From Xylaria sp. FL1777 (taxonomy: Eukaryota > Ascomycota > Sordariomycetes > Xylariales > Xylariaceae), in contig MU400509.1 of NCBI GenBank assembly GCA_022578965.1, forward strand, positions 310,001 through 374,000: a stretch of DNA of 64,000 bases, written 5' to 3'. The notes beneath the pieces are model-generated. The model made no database searches, was not told where the DNA came from, and saw only the letters and a program-made list of their open reading frames with translations. Shown piece by piece: positions 1-9,585 of this stretch; the first letter of the stretch is position 1, and every line of letters begins with the position of its first letter. Both the position numbers and the translations under genes were made by a program.

Positions 1-1
1 C

Positions 2-601
2 CCAGCCAGACCAGAGGACATCCCAACCTTCGAAGATAGTCATGAGTTAGATCGCAGAAAGTTTCATGATCGGAAGGCTGCGCTTCCGCCAGCCCCCAAG
101 GGAGGCACAGTTGGCGGTGCTTTTGATGGACCTAATGTTGGCTTTGCTAGTGGCGACGGGTACGGTAATAGAGCCAACGGGAGACATCATGGTGGGAATA
201 GAAATGGTGAGGACCGCCGGCCAGCTTGGGCGAGGGAGCAGCCCCGTCATGAACACCGATTACCGCCTCGTCCACCACCTCCCGAAAACCCCCCTAGTGG
301 ATGGGAAGGGACGAAGGATCAGCATGACGCTTATAATAACAGAGATCGAGATCGGGCGCCGAGGAACCGGGGCGGTGCTAGTCGACTAGACATTGACACT
401 TATATCCCCAGTTACCGCGGTGGAAGGGAAGATCGTCCACGTGATGATCGTCGAAGAAGGGATGACCGAGAGGAGAGAAGACACGATTGGGACCGTCGAG
501 ATAGGGATTACGAGGATCGTACCAGAGCCAGTAGAACTCGGAGCCGCAGTCGATCCCCAGTAAGGGATCGGGATCGCGACCGAGAGGTATACCGTCGATA
601 G
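2..601 (+). CDS. C-terminal part of an Arg/Asp-rich, probably nuclear RNA-processing protein (5' end outside window)
   Basis: An open frame enters from the left edge in phase (codons start at position 2) and ends at TAG 599-601, giving about 199 residues. The frame has no stop, while the other two forward frames stop within 60 bases. The first part is Gly/Asn/Pro-rich with a run of prolines. The last 60-70 residues are dense in RD, DR and RS/SR dipeptides (for example [18 protein letters not shown]), ending EVYRR. Such RD/RS tails are typical of splicing and mRNA 3'-end factors. I do not recognise the specific protein, and any catalytic or RNA-binding domain would lie upstream of the window. 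The role is inferred from composition only. Confidence 0.7.
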   Translation, partial: PARPEDIPTFEDSHELDRRKFHDRKAALPPAPKGGTVGGAFDGPNVGFASGDGYGNRANGRHHGGNRNGEDRRPAWAREQPRHEHRLPPRPPPPENPPSGWEGTKDQHDAYNNRDRDRAPRNRGGASRLDIDTYIPSYRGGREDRPRDDRRRRDDREERRHDWDRRDRDYEDRTRASRTRSRSRSPVRDRDRDREVYRR

Positions 602-966
602 CATCGCAGTCGGCCTCTGCAAAAGGCTCCGCTACCATCCTGCCGCTCCTCCTTTGATTAGAAGGCCTCACCACTACCGCCTGCGCCATCCGATAGCAAG
701 ATGGAAAGGCTATTGACCTAATGAATGATAACCGGTTTAGGTGGGCTTAGGGACCATGATATTAACACGGGGCGCACGACGGCGGATTTGGCACTGGCGT
801 TTAGAGTTGACAGCCGATCAGTTACACTTTGGCCCGGCAGTTGTGGTTTCAGTATGTGCCTTTGGGAAAGGACAAAAGCCGGAGACTGGAGGTGTATATT
901 CTAATGCTACCTGATGTTTTGCTAGGTAAATAGTGAAGCACACCTGAGCCTTGGATTACATCAAGT
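602..966. other. Intergenic, convergent 3' flanks
   Basis: This is a 365-bp spacer between the Arg/Asp-rich gene (+) and the membrane protein gene (-), both ending here. I see no gene in it; it should hold both 3' UTRs. Confidence 0.6.
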
Positions 967-1840
967 CTACGAGAAGTCGCTTTCGCTACTCTCCTCGTGA
1001 ATTGTCTGTCCCAGTAAACCCTTGCGTCGTCTCCTAGGCTGCATGGGACTCCGCACTAACTTCCACTGTTTCTCAAAAAGGTCACTAGGGTTTATCTCAG
1101 GGCTATGTTGTCTCCTCTCGGAACGCTGCCACCTTGAGCTGGAAGTGGACTCCTCGTCGTACTCCTTCTCCTCTCTCTCGTCGAGGGAGGATTGGTACGT
1201 ATGCATTGATCTTTGGTAATGTTGTAACTTCTGTGGCCCGGATGTGGCGTCAATGCCTAGTAGGACAAAGGCGAAGCTCGACGTGCCGTGCAGCACAAAG
1301 CCGGCGCAAACCCCTATAATTGCAGCACAAGCGAGCTTTTAGATTAAGCACGTGTTAGTATCGTATACTCTTGAAGGGCCTGATGCTAAAATTAAACAAG
1401 CAGAAGAAAAGAAAGCCACCGGTATGGAAGGTAGCTTACGTAGATATAGAGGTACTATATTAGACAAAAGTTAGCATTGTAAGCCGTTCATACATGTGGA
1501 GCAAGGTGTATATAGGTATTGAATAGAACCCGCAAGGTCCGAATGCAGGGGACGAATTAGGCCGGCCAATTGTCATGCATCTTCCCAGACCCAGTAGACT
1601 ACGAGCAAGGTATAAAGTACACACCTTAAGTCTCACCACCACATTTATGGCGAAGGACGCGGCGCCCAGCCCGAGGCTGAGCATAATCCATACCGGGGAC
1701 AGCAAGAAGACGATTGACGCGTAGATGTAGTAGAGGGGCCAGCGCAACGGCGTCGAGAGCATGTACAGCAGCCGAGCGAGGAGCTGGATCGTCGACAGTG
1801 TCAGCACGCCGGCCGTCTTCAGGGACTCGAGCCAGCTCAT
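967..1840 (-). CDS. Small multi-pass membrane protein, one intron
   Basis: I read two exons, complement(1625..1840) and complement(967..1335), giving 194 residues. Exon 1 starts MSWLESLKTAG and is almost entirely hydrophobic: one long apolar stretch at about residues 10-35 and another at about 40-68. Exon 2 opens with a further hydrophobic segment (LACAAIIGVCAGFVLHG) and then a charged, Glu/Ser/Arg-rich tail ending SESDFS. The 289-bp intron has acceptor TAAAAG with a TACTAAC branch site just upstream. The donor is AAG|GTGTGT in phase 0; an in-phase alternative GTG|GTGAGA lies 9 bases earlier. The intron is long for this window, so the boundary is less certain than the reading frames. It looks like a conserved fungal ER or organelle membrane protein, but I cannot name it. 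Confidence 0.65.
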
Positions 1841-3361
1841 TCTCTTTCAGGTATTTCACATAACTCTGAGTTCGGAGTCCCCAGTCCCCCTGCGTTGTCG
1901 GGGTTCCCTCTGAAGCTTGTTTAGCAAGGAAAGTATAAAAGTTGGCGGATTTGGACAAGGCTGATGTATTGCTTACTCGAGTTGTTGTTGGTTGAACTAC
2001 CAGTAGTGTGCTTGGATAGAGCACTAGGAATGCAACGTCAGTGAGCCGGTGACCGAGTGGGTGTCATTTGTTATTACACATGACAATGACGAAGCCTCAT
2101 GCCAGGCCCCGGCCAGTCTGCAGGAGCCCCTGTGCCCTGCCTGCCCCCATTCCTTCGAGCCGCCCATTCCACGGCATCTTAGATCGATTTACGTAAGCCG
2201 TGTATCATGAGCTCAATGATTGGGACGGCTATTACCTAATCCGTTCCGGCGGGGTAGACTTATCCCTGTCTGGGTAAGGGTGTCAAGGCCCGGGATACCT
2301 CCCTGTACTACGGACCTGGGGTACAAAAGAACTGAGGGACCTTAGAGGTACAAGTAAGGCACAGGTAAGAAAGAGCATGTACATTCGATTCGATACATTT
2401 TTGCTTTTCCTATCTTATGTAGGTACTTCGCCTACACGTAAGGGATACACCTCTGCTTACACTGCCACACTAACAAGCTAGCAATCATCACATATCAGTG
2501 TACGGGTACACAAGAACCATCCCATCTGTCTTATGCTCGGGGCACACAAGTCTAACACAAATATCTAGACCGGTACGTGACTGAGTGTGGGGTGACACGT
2601 CGGCTACGGTGCCAATAAAGAGAGGAAGCCTACCTACACACAGGGCCTTGATTGGCCGTGCGCTCGAGACCTACCTACCTAGGTAGGTAGTAGCTCAGGT
2701 CGTAGCTCAGGTTAGGTAGCAGGCCGGTCGGTAGTGTACCTGGGCAAGCTCGTCTTACTACATGGACGTACTTGTCCGTCTCCAACGTGTAGCGCAGAGT
2801 AGCGCAGTGTAGCGCACCTATCCCAGGCGAGATAGCGTACGTCGCTAGCCCGGCTTCCCGGCGAAGGGGTCTTATGACCTTGGCCTCATGCGATGATCCT
2901 GTCTTCCACGTTGCACATCGACCTCTGGCTGTCCGACGCTGACCCATTGCACCCCCAACTGGTCTCCCGCGACACTCTACCGCCTAGGCACGCACTGCTG
3001 CCCGCCCAAGCACGCGACAATCCGCGCTCACCGCCCGCGCGCTGTGCTGCCGTGCTGCTTGCTGTGCTGGTCCACGGGACCAATTGGCCACGACCAATCG
3101 ACGACGACGATCTGGGCTCGCTCCCCATCGCCCATCGCCCATCGCCCACGCTGCTCCGACGGGCTCTCTGACTACCGTCGACTCCTTCTGACTGACTGCC
3201 TTGACTGCCCACACGCCCTCTCGCACGCCCTCTCTCACGGCCGCCCGCCGCAAGCCGCACACCCCCCACAGTCCACAGTCCACAGTCCACAAGTCCACAG
3301 TCTATCGTCCACCGCCCACAGCACGCCCATCCCATCTCCCATCTCTCATCCCGTGCCAACC
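1841..3361. other. Divergent intergenic region with palindromic TAGGTA repeats
   Basis: About 1.5 kb separates the minus-strand membrane protein and the plus-strand SNF1 beta-subunit gene, so it should hold both promoters. It contains the perfect 20-bp palindrome at 2671-2690. From 3120 to 3340 there are short tandem units: CCCATCG near 3125-3145 and CCACAGT near 3268-3300. These lie just upstream of the SNF1 beta start and probably belong to its 5' UTR. No separate gene is supported. Confidence 0.5.
2671..2690. repeat. 20-bp perfect palindrome (CTACC/GGTAG)
   Basis: CTACCTACCTAGGTAGGTAG equals its own reverse complement. It contains the core TACCTAGGTA (2676-2685), which recurs eight more times between genes in this window. 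Confidence 0.9.
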
Positions 3362-4972
3362 ATGGGCAACACCCCTTCGTCCACGTCCAAGCCCACTACC
3401 CCAACGCCCCCGGCGTCTGCCCACGCCAGTGCCGACTCTCCACGTGCCTCCAAGAAGGAACACAAGAACCTCGTCTCGATCCATCACCCGCACCACATCC
3501 GGTCGCCAGCCTCCCTCGAGGCCTCGGGCGTCCAGGCCCAGGGGTCCACCATTCCCAACCGCTCCTCGCAGTTGAAGCCATTGTCCCTCCTGACCCAAGC
3601 CTCGCCCACGTCTTCTCAGCCCGACAAGTCTGCTGCGTACCCACGGTCCCTTCAGGAGAAACCGAGACATGCCAGCGACATCAAGCATGAGGAGCCCTCC
3701 CCCTCCAAGCCTGTAGCTGTCCCTCAGTCTCACTTCGACGCCAGCCCCTTTGCTCCAGGCTCGCAACTTGAGGAGGGCCTCCCCACTGGCACCACCTCTA
3801 GCAGCATACAAGACATGGCTTATCCCATGCCCCGCCCTCCTCGTCTGCCTCTGCCCATTGAGGAGGAGATCCATACGCCTGGCTCACCTATAGCTTCTCC
3901 CGAAGATACCGACGATCAGGACGTCGATGATGTTGCTCCCCTCGAGGACCAGTCCGAAATTACACGCCGTACCTCCGGCTTAAGCAACGTCACAGACGAA
4001 GACGATGCTGAGGAACTGCGGGTAGATAAGTCTCGTCCGACGCTGCCCACACGCATAACATGGCTACGGGGCGGCCAAAAGGTCTATGTTACCGGAACAC
4101 CTTTTCAATGGAGTCGGAAACAACGCTTAGTTCCAGCGTAAGTACCAGCTTTATTATTGGCAAAACACTTGTTGTAGAAGTCGTGAAAGTCTCAAGACAG
4201 AATGCTATCAAGATAATTCTACTAGACCCCTAGTCTAAAAAGAAATGGTGGAGAGCTTTTATTACACATGATTGCTGACATATTCACTCTGCCTACGAAT
4301 AGCCAAGAAGACGGTGTCCTCGAAACCACTATTCGGGTATTTCCAGGAACTCATCATATCAAGTTCCTTGTTGATGGGACTATGCAAACGTCACCAGACC
4401 TACCTACTACAGTGGATTTTGGTAATAATTTGGTCAATTACATCGAAGTCAGCGGAGATGCTCCAGCTGCTCGAGAGCTAAATATCGAGCAAGGAGTTCT
4501 GAAGGCCGAAGACGCCATAAATCTGCCGTCTAGACAGCCTTCTACGAGCAACCTTGCCGAAATGGGCCCAGCTAAGAAGCGAAATATCGTCCCAGCCACC
4601 GTGTTTTCAGGCAAGCTTCCTCAGTACCTGGATGATTTTGACCAGCCTGAAGAATCCAGAGCGTATAGGGCTTCCGCGGTCGCTATGGAGAAGCTGCCTG
4701 CGCCACCAACCCTGCCTAGTTTTCTCAGCAAACCAATTATGAACAACACTACCCTGATCAAAGATGATAACAGCGTTCTGAACATGCCCAACCACACTGT
4801 TCTCAACCACTTGGCTACTTGCAGTATCAGGAACAATGTGCTCGCTCTGTCGGCTACTACACGATACAAAGATAAGGTAAGTCTCGATTGTTTTCGTTAT
4901 ACTGATCCGACTCACGAGACTAACGTGTACTAGTACGTCACGACCGTCATTTATAAGCCAACAAAAAACTAG
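3362..4972 (+). CDS. SNF1/AMPK complex beta subunit (GAL83/SIP family)
   Basis: Exons 3362..4137, 4303..4876 and 4934..4972 give 462 residues. The beta subunit scaffolds the SNF1/AMPK kinase and directs its location in glucose-derepression signalling. The protein starts MGNTPSS, a likely N-myristoylation signal (Gly2). A long Ser/Pro-rich disordered region fills residues 2 to about 225. A glycogen-binding CBM48-type domain follows (W..GG.KVYVTGTPFQWS, then GTHHIKFLVDG and VNYIEV) at about 228-320. The C-terminal ASC domain (about 375-462) carries HTVLNHLATCSIRNNVLALS and YVTTVIYKP, for contact with the kinase and gamma subunits. Intron 1 (165 bp, GTAAGT, branch TGCTGAC) splits the CBM. Intron 2 (57 bp, branch GACTAAC) precedes a 13-codon last exon. 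All junctions keep frame. Residue limits are approximate. Confidence 0.93.
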
Positions 4973-6065
4973 ATTCCTCGTATAAGTCATGACTTTACTC
5001 AACGAGATGATCATTGTACTTTACAGACCGCTTTTGAGAGCAGGTCGACTTTCACATGCAGTCAACACACACGAGTTATAAGCTATATCCTGGAACGCCT
5101 GCAGGAAATATTCATGAATACGTTTGCGCAGCAGCCTCCAAAGAATGATACGCCAGGCAAGCTCCCGGCGCTGATGTAGAATAAGGGCTGTGCGCTAGTG
5201 CCGCTGGCCAGCAAAATGGAAAATTCCGGTTTATGTTTTAAAGCCAAATAGGTGGCAGGTAACGAGACATGGACATCATGAAGAATTTGTGAATGCGGCG
5301 TTTCTATTGGAGAGGTACGCGAAGTTACGACAGAAATTGGACAATTTGATTGCCAAATCGACTCCATTAACCTAGAATAAAATAAATTCAAAATAAACCT
5401 CCCCAGTCTAGGATGGGTTTCTCGTCCTCTCCCTCTCTTCAATTCATTGCCTCAGCTTGGTTTTCTTCTTCTTCTTAACTCCCCTCCTTGTTCATGACTA
5501 TTGTACCATGTGATTGTTTACTTGCTAACCAACTTAGGATTTGGCATTTATTCTGTGTATACTACTTGATTTATATCTGAAGATCAATCCCGTCTTAGAT
5601 AGCCCACAGAATGATGTTGGTTAACGGTATTCCTTCAGAATCCTCCTCGACTCTGCGTATTTGAGAAATTTGTATATTGGCAGCTTCACATCAGCTGTAT
5701 CATTGCCTTAGTAGACAAGAAGCCGGTATAGTATTGTGAGAATAGGATAAATACTAGAGACGCTCGTGGTATCCTTAGTATGTTCTAACGGCACACTTGG
5801 CCGATATCCCTCCTTGACGCCACCTATTTGCGAGATGATACGCCTTTAGCTGTACCGTAGTGCGTTGCGCCAGCAGACGACGTTGATGGCGTCTCGCCTT
5901 CGCCTTCTGCTTCTGCTTCTGCTTCTCCTTCTTCTGCCTCCTCCTTTGCTCCGTGAACTCGATCATCTAGCCACATATTCTCCGGGAGGGTGAAAGTTTA
6001 TTTCTAGCTTACTTGTAGGAATCCGGCGTTGGGAATTTATCGGGTTTCCACCCGTGACACCGACC
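4973..6065. other. Convergent intergenic region
   Basis: About 1.1 kb lies between the 3' ends of the SNF1 beta gene (+) and KAE1 (-). It holds a polypyrimidine/CTT stretch at 5461-5480 and a CTT/CTG-rich simple repeat at about 5900-5950. The latter produces a Lys/Gln-rich minus-strand ORF (5775-5966) that I judge non-coding. Nothing else is supported. Confidence 0.5.
5898..5950. repeat. CTT/CTG-rich simple sequence
   Basis: Imperfect trinucleotide repeats (GCTTCT, CTTCTG, CCTCCT) run about 50 bp downstream of KAE1. Confidence 0.6.
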
Positions 6066-7157
6066 TTACTCCCGCCACCCGACATGAACCTCGTCAGTCC
6101 GGAAGCGCTGCGTACAGGTGCTCTCGGCGAGCGGGGTCCGGAACCCGGTCTCGAAGGCGAGGAGGCCCGCGTGCGCGATCATGATGCCGTTGTCGATGCA
6201 GAAGCGCTCGTCGGTCGCGTAGACGGACCCGCCGCGCTCGGCGGCCATGCGGCCCATCATGGCCTGCAGGCGCTCGTTGCAGCCGACGCCGCCGACCACG
6301 AGGACCTGCGCGCTGCCGACGTGCGCCATGGCGCGCTCGGTGATCTCCACGAGCATCGAGAACACCGTCTCCTGGAGGCTGTAGCAGAGCTCCGCGGGGG
6401 TGATCCTGACCTCTTCGACGGCGAGCTCGCCGCGCGCCTCCCGCGCGTCCTGCTCGTACATCTGCGCCGCCAGCAGGTCGGCTGCCGCCAGGATGCCGCT
6501 GAAGCTGCAGTCCATGCCCTTGACGGCGTAGGGCAGGTCGAGGAGGAGCGTGCCGGACGCCAGCTTGGCCAGCTGCTCGATGTTGTGGCCGGGCGCCGGG
6601 TCGTTGCTGATGGCCAGCGTGCGCGCGAAGCGGTCGAGGCAGTTGCCCACGGCGATGTCCAGCGTCTCGCCGAAGATGCGGTACCGCCGCTCCGCGTAGG
6701 CGATGACCTGCGTGTTGCCGCCCGACGCGTACAGCACCACCGGGTTGTCCGCGCCCGTGATCTCCCGCCCCATCTCGATGTGGCCCACGCAGTGGTTCAC
6801 GCCCACCAGCGGCTTCCCCCACAGCAGCGCCAGCGTGCGCGCCGCCACCGCCACGCTCTGCAGCGGCGCCCCCATCCCCGGCCCCTTGGTGTAGCTGATG
6901 CAGCTCACCTGCGACGGCGTCACGCCTGCCTCCCGCAGCGCCGCCCGCGCGATCTCCACGAAGAATCTCCGGTGGTGCTTCGCCGTGTCCTTCGGCAGGA
7001 ACCCTGTCCCTGGAGGCGAGTTGAACGTGTGGCGGATGTTGGCTAGGACCGCGGACTTGCCCGTCCGCCGGTCGTGCGCTATTATGCCGATCCCCAGCTT
7101 GTTTGCGCTTCCTTCGCACCCGAGGGATATGAGCGGCCCGTCGAGTGGTTCTGCCAT
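6066..7157 (-). CDS. KAE1: KAE1/OSGEP, tRNA N6-threonylcarbamoyladenosine synthase subunit of KEOPS
   Basis: A single exon of 363 residues. The enzyme transfers threonylcarbamoyl to A37 of ANN-reading tRNAs within the KEOPS/EKC complex, in cytosol and nucleus. The sequence shows the Kae1/TsaD/ASKHA fold: [14 protein letters not shown] at about 12-25, the iron-binding motif HCVGH with His122 and His126, the phosphate-loop ASGGNTQV at about 144-151, and [10 protein letters not shown] near the C-terminus. Length matches eukaryotic cytosolic Kae1 (no mitochondrial presequence), so the start at MAEPLDGPL is preferred. An upstream in-frame ATG at 7289 would add 44 non-conserved residues. The coding sequence is strongly G+C-rich at third positions, and this creates long antisense open frames over the gene. 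Confidence 0.95.
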   Translation of the reverse strand: MAEPLDGPLISLGCEGSANKLGIGIIAHDRRTGKSAVLANIRHTFNSPPGTGFLPKDTAKHHRRFFVEIARAALREAGVTPSQVSCISYTKGPGMGAPLQSVAVAARTLALLWGKPLVGVNHCVGHIEMGREITGADNPVVLYASGGNTQVIAYAERRYRIFGETLDIAVGNCLDRFARTLAISNDPAPGHNIEQLAKLASGTLLLDLPYAVKGMDCSFSGILAAADLLAAQMYEQDAREARGELAVEEVRITPAELCYSLQETVFSMLVEITERAMAHVGSAQVLVVGGVGCNERLQAMMGRMAAERGGSVYATDERFCIDNGIMIAHAGLLAFETGFRTPLAESTCTQRFRTDEVHVGWRE

Positions 7158-9585
7158 TGCGTCTAGTTTGTCGGCGTTTGTAGGCGTTTGTAGGCAAGGG
7201 GGTTGATAGGCAGGAGGGATATGGAGTGAGTGAAGAGCTAGCTGGAAGTTGTCGGCTGGATAACTACTGAAAGTGGTGAAGAAGATCAAACTCAGCCCTC
7301 CACCGCTTTCCCTTCTTGTTTTGCCTCCCCGTGAAATGTATTAAGAATGGATGTTCACTTTCAGGAATTCGTGTTGACACTCATATGGTTTGGCTGGATG
7401 GAGGGGCAACTTGCTTGAAGTCGAGGTTCATGGTGGGGGTGGGGCTGTTGGGCTGCTCCCAATCACGACGAAGCATATTATGCACTTACTGCGTACAGGA
7501 ACTCGCACGAACTAACAAGCACCCGATCTGGATCTGGGTATCTACCTATTCCCATCACACAAATTCCCTGCAATATATTAATACTATAGTTAAAAGAAAG
7601 GTTCTAAATACAGACGAATTGCAAACCTGGCGGTCAAGCAGCTAGGTTGGAATCGCCTGATGTTTCATACGAGCTCAGGCAAGGAGATGGAATTCTGCGC
7701 CATGTCATTGGCTGCTTATCCATGAAAGTGAGGCTGAATTTGTTGTACAAACATCATAAAACCCCAAAACTCTCCCTGCGTTGACTTACAAGAATATCCA
7801 ATCGGTACCTAATCACATTGCATTACAATATTCATTTTGTGCTCTGAAATTAAATTGAGCTAGTGACATTGATATGAACTCGCTTAGGTAGAAAAAAAAC
7901 CCCTCCCATTGTGAACATGGCTAGGTACGTAGTATGTGTAGGTCGGTTCACACAGGGAGAAAGTAAAGGTTATTTAAAGCTTATTATTTATTTGCCAACA
8001 ACCTGCATTATGTAAGGTGTGTAAGGTAGGAGGGTGGGTGGGGACAAGCTGGGCGGGGACCAGCGTTGTGGGTTCGTTCACGTCCAGTAACAAGCAAGCG
8101 CCAGTCAAGTTCAAGGGTCAGGAACAGAACAGGCGGCGGCCTTCCTAGTCCGGGAGTCCCACAACTTGGCCGACGGCTATTATTCCCTTGACCTACCTAG
8201 TGGTAAGAGCGAGCGACCTGACTACCAACCTACTGACCTGCCTACTCACAAAACCGCCCCGGCTTTTCGCAAGAAAACCGAACACCAATTTGGCCCCTTC
8301 GCTTGATTTTTTCACATCTTCCTCTTCTTGTCCTGTGCGTCGACCTCTCTTTTCCTAGTCTTTCCGAACAGATCCAAAATCCGGGCTCTTCCCCCCTCCC
8401 CCATACTGTTTCTCCTTCGGATGTCTGTAGGATGGTGGTGCATGTTTCTGCACCTGACAGCTTGTCTGACTCCAACGTGGTGAGCTGGTTGCACAACTTC
8501 TACTTTCGACGAGATCTGCTGACTTTCTACGTAGTCCCCTCTAGCCTCGTTCCTGTCTCTTTCTCTTGCCGCCTCTGTTCTCTCCGGATATAATAACATG
8601 GAGCTAGCTAGCCCCTCCGCGGTCCAGGCGCACCCCGTGTGCCATTCCCACCAAGCGCCGACAAGGGGGTTTTGACTAGCGAGTTTGCTACCAGAAAGAA
8701 GAAAAAACATCAAGAAGCTTTTTTTAGGCATAGACCGGAGAAATGTCGCTCCCTCTAGGCTTTGCCGCACCAGTTCTGCGGCCGGCTCTACAGGGTGCCC
8801 TTTTCCCGAGTCGCTGTAAGCCTACCTCGAAGATCCGAGCAAGCACTTCGGGGCCTACAATGTTCGCGAAACAGGGGAACGCACAAAACTGCTGTTGACA
8901 TGCTTCTCTGGCTCATTGCATTCTTGTCATCGCTGGTCCGCTATACAGCTCGCTACGCGCGAAATAGCTCAGACGAACCTAATTATCATAACTAGGTTGT
9001 CTACTTATGCTACTTCCTCCGTCATTGGGGAGAGCGACGATCCAGGGTAGCAAAGCAGCAATCCGAGGACTCTCATCGAGCCACACAGTACGGTGGCCTC
9101 CACAAACTCGATGAGTATATACGAGATTGACCCTAAGCAGAGGTGGATTCCCTGACATACAAATTCCACGATGGACAAACGATATTGGCTTGGAAATTGT
9201 TCTTTTTTGAATGTTTACATGCTCCAAGGTGTCTAGCAGCTTTCCACCGCGGTGGTTCCGCCCTCCTTCAACCCCAAAGTATGTGCGCGCAGCTTCAAGG
9301 CTACATATATTTACAGTGAGTATACCCTGGCCAACGCGTCCACCGCTTGTTTACGCCTTGCAGACTATTAATGAAGTGTATATACAGTCGTCGCTTCCCT
9401 TGCCCACATTGCTCAATCGACAGAAATTGGGTATCAAATAGAAATCCGATCTGACAAGCGGTCAAGGTTGTGAAGCCATCTGCCCTGGTGTCGTGGTTCT
9501 TTGACAAACATCCCCCCACGCTGGACTCATATCCGGATACCCATGGGTATAAGGCTTCAGATTGAGCAGGGAGCAGTGATGCGTT
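7158..9585. other. Intergenic, 2.4 kb, with an uncertain short transcribed unit
   Basis: This lies between the KAE1 promoter side and the EPL1 3' end. There are long pyrimidine-rich stretches at 8300-8410 and 8540-8590, of the kind found in leaders of expressed fungal genes. They are followed by a 51-codon ORF at 8743-8898. No long ORF shows a recognisable domain. Confidence 0.4.
8743..8898 (+). CDS. Possible 51-residue small protein (weak)
   Basis: ATG at 8743, stop TGA at 8896-8898. The product starts MSLPLGFAAPVLRPALQGAL: apolar and arginine-bearing without acidic residues, resembling a mitochondrial presequence. A GTAAGC donor-like site at 8817 could splice to a TATACAG acceptor at about 8950, giving another short protein (SRYARNSSDEPNYHN end). 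I recognise no family. Support is only the leader-like pyrimidine tracts upstream and the composition. It may be chance. Confidence 0.2.
   Translation: MSLPLGFAAPVLRPALQGALFPSRCKPTSKIRASTSGPTMFAKQGNAQNCC

Noticed and set aside
1626..2024. 132-codon minus-strand ORF
   Set aside because: It is out of frame with the hydrophobic membrane protein whose two exons fit together, and its product is low-information.
3302..3874. 190-codon minus-strand ORF
   Set aside because: It is antisense to the disordered N-terminus of the SNF1 beta subunit, with a Gly/Arg-rich product.
5775..5966. Lys/Gln/Arg-rich minus-strand ORF
   Set aside because: The composition comes from a CTT/CTG simple repeat, and there is no other support.
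6054..7046. 330-codon plus-strand ORF
   Set aside because: It lies antisense to KAE1, is made of Arg/His/Ala/Val-rich low-information sequence, and is explained by G+C bias at KAE1 codon positions.
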